Below are positions 53,536 through 64,000 of a DNA stretch of 64,000 nucleotides, piece by piece. Position 1 is the first letter of the stretch, and every line of letters begins with the position of its first letter. Made by a program: the position numbers and the translations under genes. Origin of the DNA: Roridomyces roridus (lineage: Eukaryota; Basidiomycota; Agaricomycetes; Agaricales; Mycenaceae); assembly GCA_029378245.1 (NCBI GenBank), contig JARKIF010000002.1, positions 868,001 to 932,000 on the forward strand, read 5' to 3'. Below the pieces are notes generated by a model. It saw nothing but the letters and a program-made list of their open reading frames with translations, was not told the DNA's origin and made no database searches.

Positions 53536-55638
53536 ATGTCTATGCCGATCGTCAATCCCGAGGACCACCAAGCTCTAGCAGACCGCGTTAAAACTACGGT
53601 TGAAAAACCTCGATTCTTATTCGTTCTCTCTGAGGACGAGGATGAGGACGAGCGTGATTGTGAACACCAGCGCCGCGCCAAAAGGAGGCGGACTTTAGGC
53701 TTCGTCTCTTCGAATGTGCGTACTTGTTCTCGACCAAGTTAGAGCTTCCCTCATTGTGTCCTAGCCTCTGTCTCTACCTCGGGCGGAGGATGATTTTTCC
53801 GACTCCCAGACGGCTTTTGTCGACAAGACCCGAGTTCTCTTCCAACTCCCCAAGCAATTTCGCTATATCCTTCTGCGTCCACCGAGCTTTGGAAAGACGG
53901 CCTTCCTTTCCGCCATGACTCAATTTTACGACGTACATGGGGATGGGGTATTAGAGGACTATTTTGGCGCCTCAGAACCCCCCGCCGACCGTGGACGTAG
54001 CCAGCATCTTTGTCTTTGCTTCAAATTCTGGACGCTTGGATATCACTTGGATTCTGAAGGTTTCGCCAAGCGGCTGAGAACCGAATTATTCATCTCGCTG
54101 AATTCGTTCGTCGTCAAATACGCGAGAGAGTTGGGGCTCTCTCAGCCACACAGGTACTTGGCCAGTGGAGGTACCGAACCGCTGAAGACGGTGCTTGTGA
54201 GTCAGGACTTGGTCTAGTATTGTTGCATCTGACCGGACGACAGGATTTGGTGAAATCACGCGGAGAAACGCTATTTGTCGGCGTAGATGATTACGACAAT
54301 GCCCTCCTTGGGGCCACGATCCCTCCACCCGCGGAGCTTGCCACTGAAAAGACTTTCATCACTCGCGAAGAAATCAGCCGAATTCTCGATCTACAGTTTT
54401 GGAGTCCTATCAAACTCGCATGCGAGGACGGTGTCGTTTCAAAACTATTCGTGACGGGTACTCTTGACCTACAGACCCCGGTTCTCAGAACTCTGGTCGT
54501 GCCCGTTCCCAACTACCTTCACTCGTGTTGTGGTTTCACGGAGGAGGAGGCTCTCAACTTTGGAGAATCGATACTCGGGTATCCCCTTGCTGCCATCGAC
54601 CTCACAACGCGATGCGGAGGATATCTCTTCTCCCCAGAAGAAGAATGTGACCGTGTTCTCCACCCCCAACTCGTGATCAACCACATCTCCGCGTTGTGCT
54701 CACAATGGTCGAAGAGCCGTGCATTCGATATGTTGACATCGGTGCTCGATCTTCTTCCAGTGGAGTCGGGTGTCTCGGATGCTGCATCGCTGAATGGCCT
54801 CGTCGAATTGATCGCGAATGGCGGTATTGTGGATGTTGAAGACCGCGGGCCCGACTTTGATGGTAACGCTGTACTTTGGGGTGCCTTGTACCACGCAGGA
54901 GCCCTGACTCGCGTCCATGGCTCCAAGTCTACTTTGCGCTTAGCAAACCCTGAAGCTCTGTCGCTGGTGAGAGACTTTTGACCAATAGTATTACCTGTCT
55001 CATTGTCATGCCAGATTCACTCTCGTATCGACCCTCTCGTGCGCCGGCGCGTCACCGTCCTGGAAGAAGCTGGCCGCAAACGCTTCCTAGACACTCTAAC
55101 TGATTACGAGCTCGACCAACACCAAACCCTCCTTGATCTCCTGTGCAAGATTCTTGCGGACCAGACACGACGTTCCTTGGGCAAAGCCAGAGAACCCACT
55201 CTGCGTGGACTCGTGGAGCTCATCATGCGGAACAGCCCCCTTGTATCCTGCGGGCCTTCCAAACTCCCGGAATCCACCATATTGCCGCCCGCCGATGACG
55301 CCACGCACGTCCGTGTCGTTGGTGTGCACACAGACCACGTCTATCGTTGGGAAATCAAGACTTTGACGCTTCGGGGTATCTGGCAAGCGGTCAACCCGAA
55401 TGAAACTGAGCCCTCGATAGAAGCTCTCCGTCAACTTCACGAAGAGCTATGTCGAGATGAGGAGGAGAAGGTCTTGGCGCGACTGTATAGGGTGTGGTCG
55501 GACAGTCTGCAAAGGATGGAGACGCGTTTGGTTGGGAGCTTTTTCGAGCCCGAGGTTGAGTATGCGCAGATTATTGCAGTTGGTGGTGCTCGTATCTTGA
55601 GGCGGGCGGGTTTTGCGGAGCTGATTGTAGTTCCATGA
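53536..55638 (+). CDS. AAL4: AAA-ATPase-like protein, tandem copy 4 (mosaic)
   Basis: Four exons (53536-53715, 53765-54196, 54244-54966, 55015-55638) give 652 residues; the first intron of the sister genes is absent. The N-terminus has an acidic run (SEDEDEDERDCE) and a basic patch QRRAKRRR. Motifs: AFVDKTRVLFQLPKQFRYI, Walker A LRPPSFGKTAFLS, LFVGVDDYDNA, VTGTLDLQTPVLRTLVVP and CCGFTEEEALNF. ExK is kept: HVYRWEIKTLTLRGIWQA. The region EPTLRGLVELIMRNSPLVSC with KLPESTILPP is AAL1-like, but VWSDSLQRMETRLVGSFFEP is AAL2-like, which suggests past gene conversion. Ends at FAELIVVP. Confidence 0.75.
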
Positions 55639-55706
55639 GCTGAAACATTGTTTTCCCTTTGAATCACATTTGCCATGAAATTTCCTCGAGAAACATACGT
55701 AAACTG

Positions 55707-57137
55707 CTACAACGACGCCAACGGCGCTGGCCTCTCCGCAGGCCTCGGGAACGCATTATTCGCCGCAAGAACGACCATCTGCTTCTCATGACTGATATAC
55801 CCGCGCATGAATCCCTTGTACACCATGTTCGCTACAAGACATTCGGCCTCTTCCACCTCGATGTCCTTCATGCCGGATATCAGCAGCGCGGCGTGGAACA
55901 TTGAGATTGGTATCCGCGTGCCCTTGTCGGCGGCGAGCCATCTAGGATGTTATGAGCGAGGGAGAAGGGTGTGGTATGGTATGGTAACTTACACACGGCG
56001 GAAGAGTCCGCGCATACAGAGTTCGCGGCCTTTTTCGAGCGTGAGGAGGAGGTTGAGCTCGATTAGACGGGCCTCGCGGAGCTCGAGCGCGCGTTCGTAG
56101 GCAGCGAGATCGCCAGCGCGGATGGCGGCGACAAAGGGCGAGAAAATGTCGGCGAGGACGGGGAAACGGTACATCAGCTCGTCCGACGGGAGGTGGCCTT
56201 TGAGGATTCGAAGGGGGATGAGGTACGCGAGGATGCGGCTGTGTTTATATGTTAGAGGAAGGATGGAGATGAGGAGAGGGACGGCGCACGCCTGGTTGTC
56301 GTGAGCCTGAATGTGGCAGTGGTAGAATGCAAGGGTGAGTTCTTGCTCAGCCTTTTCATACTCTTCGTTCAAGAAACTGAGCATGCCGAGGTAGTATCGG
56401 TAGGTGACCTGGTGCGATCGCGGGTAGAATTCCAACGCAGGAATGTCGGACGAGTTGTCGAGCACTTTGATAATGTTCTTGGTCAACGATATCCGTTTCA
56501 CTTTGAAGTAGCATTTCATAGCGAGGCCGACGACGTAGTACACGCCCCACTTGCGTGACTCGTCCGGCGGCGACAGTCGGTCGGTCATGCAGCTGGAGAA
56601 GGCCTTGGCCACCGTCCGCGCTGCCTCCACCATACACTCGGTGTTTTGGTTGTGCACCTTGGCGTGCCAGTCGGCATCGTGAGCGAGGTCACGCAGGTCG
56701 CGGAGGATGGAGAAGAGCGCAGGTAATGTCCACCCTCTGTTCTCAATGAAGAATCGGAAGAATAGACTGCAGACTATGTGATGAGCGTCGTGCAAAAGAG
56801 GGTAGATATACGTACGACATACGAAACGAGCTGAGATTGCTCCTTGAAGGCCTCTCCTGGGCGTAGACGGGCGATGTGGCTGCATATCAGCACGTACTGG
56901 ATGGCGATCTCATCCCACGGACTCGTTATGCTTCCCTTGAAGTGTGCGAGTGTGCTGGCCTGGCGCGCCTCAGTCTTGAGTTATCTACTGAACGCAGACA
57001 CGTACCGTGGGCGAGCGGAACGATTTCAGGAGATCCTTGCCGTGTGGACTCGTTGGGCGCAGTAGGTATGCGAGATTGGGCCCGTTTTCGGCGTTTAGAG
57101 CGTCGTTGATTTGGGTGAGGAAAGTGGAGAAATCCAT
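55707..57137 (-). CDS. PCI-domain protein (Thp1/CSN12/PCID2 family)
   Basis: Starts MDFSTFLTQINDALNAENGP, with short introns after SFRSPT and in the region 56760-56900. The long central exon carries FYPRSHQVTYRYYLGMLSFL, EYEKAEQELTLAFYHCHIQA, RILAYLIPLRILKGHLPSDE, LMYRFPVLADIFSPFVAAIR, GDLAAYERALELREARLIEL, then the PCI winged-helix part with LLTLEKGRELCMRGLFRRV. The last exon gives WLAADKGTRIPISMFHAALL and ends VVLAANNAFPRP..PLASL. This arrangement matches the CSN12/Thp1/PCID2 group, which takes part in TREX-2 mRNA export and transcription-coupled processes. Which ortholog cannot be settled by eye. Confidence 0.75.
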
Positions 57138-57225
57138 GGGCATTTTGGGCAAAGGTTACAGGGTACTAGAGCAGCATGCGATGGGGAAGAGGACAAGAGG
57201 TAAACAAACGCCGTCGATCATTTCT

Positions 57226-58011
57226 CTAGGCTACTTTCTCAATACCCAACAAATGCCGCAATGCTTCGAGTTCTGCCCTAATGAAGGCCGATTCTGCCTC
57301 GCCCGAAAGTTCACACTGAATCTTATATGCCTCCTCGTTCCTCCCACACTCGCGAAGGGCCCGTGCAACACTCCACCGCGACATCCTATACGTCCTCGTG
57401 TTGTATTCGCTCGGCTTCTTCTCAAACTCCAGTTTCCGCAGTTCACGCGCCTCAATGAACATATCCAGCGCGTCCTGAGGCCGGCCTGCCTCCATGGCGT
57501 CCATCCCGGCGTTGTTCAGCAGACTGGTGGCCCACGTCTGCGTGTTTGGGTTGGTTGACGCACGCGTGAGTTTGAGGGCGAGGGTTGTCCACGTCTCCGG
57601 GGCCGACGTTCCTTCGGGCGTTTCCTTTGGATCAAGGATCGCCAGCATGTGCGCTGCATCGACTTTGAAAAAGTCTTCTGCGGCTTCGTTGTATGCTGCG
57701 AGGAAGCAGGCTTTGGTTTCTGGATCGCTGTCCTTTCCCGAAGAGCGTAGGACGCGACCTTTTTCGAGCAGCCAGCGTGTGCTGGCGGTTGAGCCGGCGG
57801 GGCGAACTGCTTCGGGGATGGAGTCGAGTGTAGCGTGAGCTTTCTCGAATTCGGACGAGAGGCCCTGGCAGCGGGCTAGCTGGGTGAGGGCTTCAGCGCG
57901 TTCGGATGGTGAGAGTGGGTTTGTTTCGTCGGCCAAGCGCGCTTCAAACAAGAAGGTAGGGACCTCTTGTTCCAGCCAAAAGCTGCGGAAGAGAGGGATC
58001 CCAGAAGACAT
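57226..58011 (-). CDS. TPR-like helical repeat protein
   Basis: Single exon of 261 codons starting MSSGIPLFRSFWLEQEVPTF. Several helix pairs with TPR spacing: SERAEALTQLARCQGLSSEF with KAHATLDSIP; TRWLLEKGRVLRSSG then DPETKACFLAAYNEAAED; WATSLLNNAGMDAMEAGRPQ with DALDMFIEARELRK; and WSVARALRECGRNEEAYKIQ. Such proteins are scaffolds. It resembles the agaric genes annotated as tetratricopeptide proteins, but I cannot assign a specific complex. Tandem with and in the same direction as the PCI gene about 90 bp downstream; divergent from SEY1. Confidence 0.7.
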   Translation of the reverse strand: MSSGIPLFRSFWLEQEVPTFLFEARLADETNPLSPSERAEALTQLARCQGLSSEFEKAHATLDSIPEAVRPAGSTASTRWLLEKGRVLRSSGKDSDPETKACFLAAYNEAAEDFFKVDAAHMLAILDPKETPEGTSAPETWTTLALKLTRASTNPNTQTWATSLLNNAGMDAMEAGRPQDALDMFIEARELRKLEFEKKPSEYNTRTYRMSRWSVARALRECGRNEEAYKIQCELSGEAESAFIRAELEALRHLLGIEKVA

Positions 58012-58356
58012 AGCTCGTTGATGGATTTGCGGCTAGCCGAGGACACGCGGCGTGCCGTTTTGAATGTGTGAGACAGAGGGCAGTCAAATTTTGGAAGATA
58101 GAGAAGACCCTCCGTTGAGGTTCTGAATCGAATTAGCACCCATGGTCCTATGAAGGCACGGCAGACAGGCGGTGCAGTTTCACTGATGGAATCCCGAGAG
58201 AAGAAAGCTTGCAGAAATGTGGTCAAGGACAGCCTTTGTTGACACGTGTTGCATCTAAAAGCCCTTCCCCCACAAGGCGAACACGAATCCCTTAATTTAC
58301 AGCGCCCAGACGCATCCTTTCGCCCTTCATCCTCTCCTCCATTGTAATTCTACCCT

Positions 58357-61080
58357 ATGGAACCGAATGGTCAACCCAAGTCGCCCGTAAACGCGCTCAC
58401 CAACGGACACACCTCTGCTGCTTCGGAACGGCTCCAAATTATAAATGACGAAAAGAAATTCACGTTCGTGTCCATCTGCCTGTCTATTTCTCACTACTGA
58501 ATCCGCTCTACAGCCCGGACCTGAGCGCGCAGATAGAACGGTGGGGGCTGCGCGATGCTGGCTTCGGTTATAATCTCGTGGCAGTCTTTGGCTCACAATC
58601 CACTGGGAAGAGTACGTCGTTTTCTGTGTCTTGGAGTTTGGTATTGAGCTCAGCTCTCTAGGTACGCTTCTTAACCGACTCTTCGGGACCACGTTCGATG
58701 TAATGGACGAGACACAACGACAGCAGACCACTAAAGGTGAGTTGCACTATTTTGGAAACAACTGCGTGTACTCAATCCTGCAGGCATATGGATGTGTCGG
58801 GGCAAGGGAATGAACATTATGGTCATGGATGTCGAGGGCACGGACGGTCGAGAGCGTGGCGAAGACCAGGACTTTGAGCGCAAATCTGCACTCTTCTCCC
58901 TCGCCTCCTCAGAGGTCCTCATCATCAATCTCTGGGAGCACCAAGTCGGCCTCTACCAGGGCGCCAACATGGGCCTCCTCAAGACCGTATTCGAGGTCAA
59001 CCTCGGCCTATTTGGCAAAAATGTCAACAATGGCCGCACACTCCTGCTCTTCGTCATTCGTGACCACATTGGTCAGACGCCGCTCGCGAACCTCCAGGCT
59101 ACCCTCACCGCGGATCTCAACCGCATATGGGAGAGTCTATCCAAGCCCACGGAGCTGCAAGACCGCAAATTGTCCGACTACTTTGACCTTTCCTTCACCG
59201 CGCTCCCGCACAAGATTCTCTCTGCGGATAAATTCGAGTCCGAGGTTCTCAATTTGCGCACACGCTTCGCCAACCCGGAAGCCCCCGACTTTCTCTTCAA
59301 GCCCGAGTACCACAAACGCATCCCGGCGGATGGTGTCGCGTTCTACATGGAAAACATCTGGGAGCAGGTGCAGAGCAACAAGGATCTCGATCTACCGACA
59401 CAACAGGAACTACTGGCCCAATTCCGATGTGACGAAATCTCCACCGTTGCGCTTGCCGAGTTCAACGAGCAGGCCAAGTCTCAGCGGCGACCCGTGGAAG
59501 CGGGACGTGTCGTGGACGGTCTCGGGGAGATGATGCGGAATTGGCGTACTGACGCGCTTAGTGCGTTATTTCAACTATTCGTATTTTCCAAGCTGACATT
59601 TTTGTAGCCCGGTACGACCGTGACGCGTCGCGTTACCACCAAGGCGTGTACAAGCGCAAGCGCGCAGACTTGCTTGCTGCGCTCGACTCGGTGCTTTCGC
59701 CGCTCTTCCTCGGGCAGCTGAAGAATCTGCACAAGACGTGTCTTGTTGCGTTCAAGAAGGAGATGTTGGACGGGCTGCATGGGGAGGGGTACAATTTCGC
59801 CGATGTGGTATCTGCGGCGCGAGACCGCTGTCTCGGGAGGTTCGAGACTGGGGCGAAGGAGGCGTGTGTTGAGGGTACGGATTGGTCGTGGGAGGATGAG
59901 ATGGTGTTGTTGAAGGAGGAGGTGGCGCTCGTGGCGGACCAGTGCAGGAAGGATGAGACGAAGAAGATGGTTAATCTGATTGAGGTGAGTTGCTTTATGG
60001 GAAATTGGTATACGATGGCTGACTTGGCTGCAGAGGAATTTCAAGAAGCAGATTTCGGAACCTGTGGATCTTGCGCTCAACAAGGCTGCTCCGGACATGT
60101 GGGACAACATTTTGCGGACGTTCAAAGAGACGCTGGACAAGGCCGAGGCGTCTTACCTCGTCAAGGCGAGGAGCTTCAATTGCACGGAGGAAGAGAACTC
60201 GCACGCGATTGCCACGTTGCGGAAGCGGGCTTGGCAGGCCCTGCGAGGCAAGATTGACGAGCAGACGGCGGATTCTGTCATTCTGGGCAAGCTGCGTGCG
60301 CATTTTGAAGAGCGGTTCCGGTATGATGAGATGGGTGTCCCGAGGGTGTGGAAGCCCGAGGATGATATTGACGGGGCGTTCAAGAAGGCCAAGGATGAGA
60401 CGCTTGAGCTCATTCCGAGGTACTCCAAGATCGAGCCGGTGGATTCGTCGTTGGCATATACACTCCCGGCCGATTCGATCGCGGATGTATCCGACTCGTT
60501 TGGGGGTGAGGAGTACGACTTTGGGGCGTCTTTGACCATTTTCACCGAGACCAAGGCTTTGGAGCTTACGCAAAAGTTCCGGCGGGAGGCTGATGCGTAT
60601 TATGTCGAGGCGAAGCGCAGCACGGTTGCGAGCATTGCGCAGATTCCTTATTGGATGTATGGTGTGCTTGTTGTGCTGGGCTGGAACGAGGCTATGGCGG
60701 TGTTGTTTAACCCGCTGTATTTCACGTTCTTGCTTATTGGGCTTGCGTCTGCGTGAGTGTTCTTTTTTCTTTTCACTGGATTGGGTGTTGATGTTGATGG
60801 GAATGCAGATATGCTATCGTGCAGCTTGGCTTGGTGGGTCCTTTGTTCCACGTCACGCGGACTATTGGGAACGAGGTACGTCGATCTTGTGGGTCTGTGA
60901 TTACGGGTGCTCATGCCACATGGATGTAGGTTCAGAAACAAGCGACCGCGCGTCTACGGGAACATTTTGCTACCCCTGTGCTTACTCAGCCGATACCGGC
61001 CCAGAATCAGACCGCCATCAAGAAGGAGGAGGATGATGAGGATGGGCTGCTTGAACGGAGGAGGCCGCAGCCAATGTGAT
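58357..61080 (+). CDS. SEY1: SEY1, dynamin-like GTPase for ER membrane fusion (RHD3/Sey1 family)
   Basis: Starts [34 protein letters not shown] is split by an intron from [16 protein letters not shown] (G1 P-loop). [20 protein letters not shown] carries the G3 Dxx[11 protein letters not shown] is the G4 RD-type motif of this family. A long helical bundle follows ([47 protein letters not shown]). Two adjacent hydrophobic segments near the end ([20 protein letters not shown] and [21 protein letters not shown]) form the membrane hairpin, then a short cytosolic tail [10 protein letters not shown]. At least eight exons with short introns, all in frame. Sey1 fuses ER tubules at three-way junctions. 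Length and motif order fit a full-length protein. Confidence 0.93.
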
Positions 61081-62133
61081 TTTTTCGTCGAATAACATAA
61101 CGATAACATACGTTATACCACTGGCTTTTTTTTAATTTTTATACGTGGACTGTTTTGGGCAGGATGGCCGCAGCGTGCGGGACCCTGCGCGCAGTTACTT
61201 GCATACGTACACGGCGCCCGCCTTGTACTTTACAACCCTGCATTTCCCCTGGTCCCTATATGTAAGACTGGGCGGGGCCTCGCGAGCCCGAACTGTCGCT
61301 CTTTCTCTTTTCTTGAGGAGCCTCAAGGCTCAGGAGAGTCAGGGTAGCCGTACCTGAGTAACCTGAGTGTACCGCCACCGGGTATACCGCCACGTGCGCC
61401 CTCGTGCGCCAAGCCCGGGTCATTTTGAATCCCCGAAAGGGAAATCAGCGAACGGGAGAGAGAGCGGAAATGAAACGCGAAGAGTTTTTTTTTCGTCGGA
61501 GTCGTTGTCAGGGCGATATCCGAGGGAAATCAAAAAATTCAGTACTTTCCAAGCTTCAAAGGCTCTTGGAGGGCTGGTCTGGGACCGAGGTGCCGTGCCA
61601 CCTCCAAGGGTGTCGAAATAGGTTGAAATTCAGTGTAGATAGCGCAGGTAGATGGACAGCTCGATTGAATTTAGACGAATCGATAGTGAGCGCGCTAGTT
61701 CTAATTCTTGCCCCGCGCACAATCGCGAGCGGATCCTCGCAGTCGAGTATTCTTTGCGGAATGAAATGTTACTTGGACACCCCCGTCGAGTCCGGGTTGC
61801 GAGGTAGATGAGCCATTTTTTAGTCAGTTTTGGGGTGCCTTGACCGAAAATGACGGGTGCGGGCAAAGACTAGAACAATCCACTGGGAGCGGGGTTGAGT
61901 ACAGCTGGAATGGCCGCGCTCGGAAGCGAGATGGTGAGGAGAGAATACTTATAAACAACACGCAGGTAGGTGATTGGCAGAGTATGTCATGCTGTTATTG
62001 ATCCAGCAACAAAGCCGGCGCGCCACGTGCTGACTAGCTCTTGTATTCTCCCCACCCACTACGAGCGACTCCCCTCCTCATCGCACACCCCAACGAGCGC
62101 GCTCGCCTACTCGTCGTCGTACCCGGCCATCAC
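61081..62133. other. Intergenic, no gene seen
   Basis: About 1 kb between SEY1 and the next plus-strand gene. Short ORFs lack motifs. The stretch just before 62134 is CT-rich, as in fungal promoters. Confidence 0.4.
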
Positions 62134-64000
62134 ATGCAACTTTGGGTGTCAAAGCGCCGAAAATCCCGCCCGCAACTCGACACTGCTTCTTCCGATCTTG
62201 GCGACAAGCCCCCAGTGCCTTTGTCACCCCGCCGTGGTTCATTGGGCAGCACCCGTTTACCATTCGCCCCGATTGATCCCCAGGGTCCCGCTAGTGAACG
62301 GGAAGACATGTCTTCACGACCACAAAATCTCTATGGCCGTCCGATTCTGACGATGGAGGAGCAGCAGAGTCTTGCGCGCGAGTCCCCGTGCGTCGCGTGC
62401 TTTTCATTTCTTCCTCGCTTGTCATCTTATTTTTGCTTTGCCCAGGTCGCCTCCGAATTTTTCTCTCCCGCGTAGAGATAGCTCGTGAGTCTACTTTCTC
62501 GTCTTCGGTCTCTTCTGCTACAACGCATATACAGCCGTCCAGGTAGTTCTAGTGGATCTTCTCCATCGCCGTCTCGCAGCAACGGAGAGCCGCCAGACCA
62601 GATGTATGCAAGAAACTCGCTCGCGTCCTTCAGCTTCGGGTCCACCTCCATCCCTCCGCCTCAGCCATCCATCGGGCCCTTGGAAGAGGAAGAAGAGTAC
62701 GACTATGACGAGAGGCGCATGGACGAAACGCCCCGCCCGTCCCTGGCAAATACTGCCCGTGGTCCCGGTCGGGATCCTCGCACACCGGCCAACTACTACG
62801 TTCCTCCCAACACTATTGCCTCGGACGCGGCATCTCACCATACATTTGGCACCTCCTCGACTTCCTCACTCAGCTCTCCCTCTCCCACCCGCAGTCGCAC
62901 GACCAGCAGCACCACCCATACGTCCGTTTCCACGCCGGAAGATCTCGGTGGCGTGACCTTTGGCATGCAGTACCAGCCGCCGCCACCGCCACCCTCCAAC
63001 CTCGTTCATTATCAGCAGCACCACCCGGGTGTAGAGTTTGACTCGGAGGAGGATGAGTTTAGCGAGGATTACGACGGTGATGCCATCGAGGTTTCGAGCC
63101 AACGGGGCGGCGGGAGCGCGGAGGCTGGTGGATACGACCTCGAAGCGGTTTTTGAGCGACAGATGTATTCTGCGGCCGACTCGCTCAGCCTCTTTGGTGG
63201 CCGTCGGCCAAGTTTACCCATGGCGATCCCGGGTGCCCCGCCGGACGAGCGGAGGGAGCGGGAGGGCAGTATTGCGACTGTGCGACGTGGGAGTCGAAGC
63301 CTCGAAACACCGGGGAGTGTTCTCGGGGCTGGCTCGCCTCCTTCGACCACGGTTAGTGTGCCAGAGACTGGTGGTGACTGGCGTTCGCTTAGCGCTCGGT
63401 CGGCCGCTTCTTCTCGTGCGGGTCCCGCCCATCCCAGCCCGCCGACCATCTCTGTTGTGCCCACTTTTGCGGAACCTCCGGATAGTGCTAGTGGCATGGA
63501 CGGTTTTGGGTTCGATGCCGACTGGAACGCGATGCAGGGTGGGATTACGGGGTTGGATATGAGCGATATCGCTGTCTACTCGACTATCGCGTCGCCCAGC
63601 TCGAGTACATCAGCGCAACGACGGCCGTCGAATTTGTCGTCGATACTGATGCGAAGGGGCAGCACGGCGAGTCAAGGGAGCGGGAGCTTGATGTTGGACC
63701 CCGATACGTTTGCTGCTGCGGTGAGAAGTTGGGGTGGGGATGAGTATGAGAAGCAGAGGAAGCATTGGACGTTTAGGAAGGATACGGCGGATGGGAGGGG
63801 TGCGAGGAGTGGTGTAGCGCTTGGTCCGGTGAAGAGCATCACGCAGGGCAAGACGGGGTCGAAGGTGTCGAGCTCCAAAGGAAGCGTGTTGAGTGGGAGC
63901 GGTGGTGGAGACCGGCCAAAGTACGCTCAATGGCGCGGCATGTCTCTGAATCAGGAGGAGATTTGGAATAGCTCTTTGGTTGGAGGGTTTAAAGTGCGGC
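62134..64000 (+). CDS. Ser/Pro-rich protein, 5' part only (cut by window edge)
   Basis: The first ATG is 62134; an in-frame ATG at 62308 (MSSRPQNLYGRPILTMEEQQ) may be the true start. Introns at about 62391-62450 (GTGCGT..GCCCAG) and 62483-62533 (GTGAGT..ATACAG) join in frame. The next exon runs open to the edge. The sequence is low in complexity, rich in Ser, Pro, Gly and Asp, with acidic patches (EEEEEYDYDERRMDE; SEEDEFSEDYDGD) and phospho-site-like RRxS motifs. More ordered stretches appear near the end (SWGGDEYEKQRKHWTFRKDT; YAQWRGMSLNQEEIWNSSLV), so a folded domain probably begins there. Family not recognised. Confidence 0.65.

Overview
The window is nuclear DNA of a filamentous basidiomycete, most likely an Agaricomycete. 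Genes are split by very short introns (about 45-60 nt, GT..CTNAC..AG). Recognisable eukaryotic genes include NDC1, PEX3, SEY1, a PCI protein and GMC oxidoreductases. The kinase-like family with the 'WLKDRGYxLRPRY' signature is typical of agaric genomes. I found no tRNA, rRNA, CRISPR array or bacterial operon.

Layout. 1-35.3 kb is a dynamic, repeat-rich region. It holds four members of one kinase-like family (A 2591-3956 +; B 11444-12624 +; C 29625-31043 -; D 31248-32610 -) plus a fifth fragment (23081-23168). It also holds three GMC (AA3_2-like) oxidoreductases (GMC1 8603-10796 -; GMC2 26890-29443 +; GMC3 33116-35289 +). GMC1 and GMC3 are near-identical inverted copies. A 2.3-kb repeat is present as inverted copies at 6185-8500 and 20510-22750, with a third, eroded partial copy at about 4310-5420. 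Between the inverted copies lie a conserved-looking FAD monooxygenase, NDC1, a type I membrane protein and an unknown protein. A BTB/POZ gene and two inverted-repeat elements (24497-24840 and 24967-26443) follow.

36.7-43 kb holds a membrane-anchored Ser/Thr kinase, two small conserved proteins and PEX3.

43.1-55.6 kb is the most distinctive block. It contains one minus-strand and four tandem plus-strand genes of an AAA-ATPase-like family with C-terminal PD-(D/E)XK-like regions (called AAL-R and AAL1-4). The tandem copies share intron positions, an upstream GTGAYCGTT box and a basic, NLS-like patch ahead of the ATPase. They differ in their first exons and in whether the C-terminal ExK motif is kept. 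I reconstructed all the exons of AAL1-4 and they stay in frame.

55.7-64 kb is housekeeping: a PCI-domain protein, a TPR protein, SEY1, and the 5' part of a Ser/Pro-rich gene cut by the window edge.

Main caveat: splice sites were read by eye. Family names rest on motifs; no database search was run.
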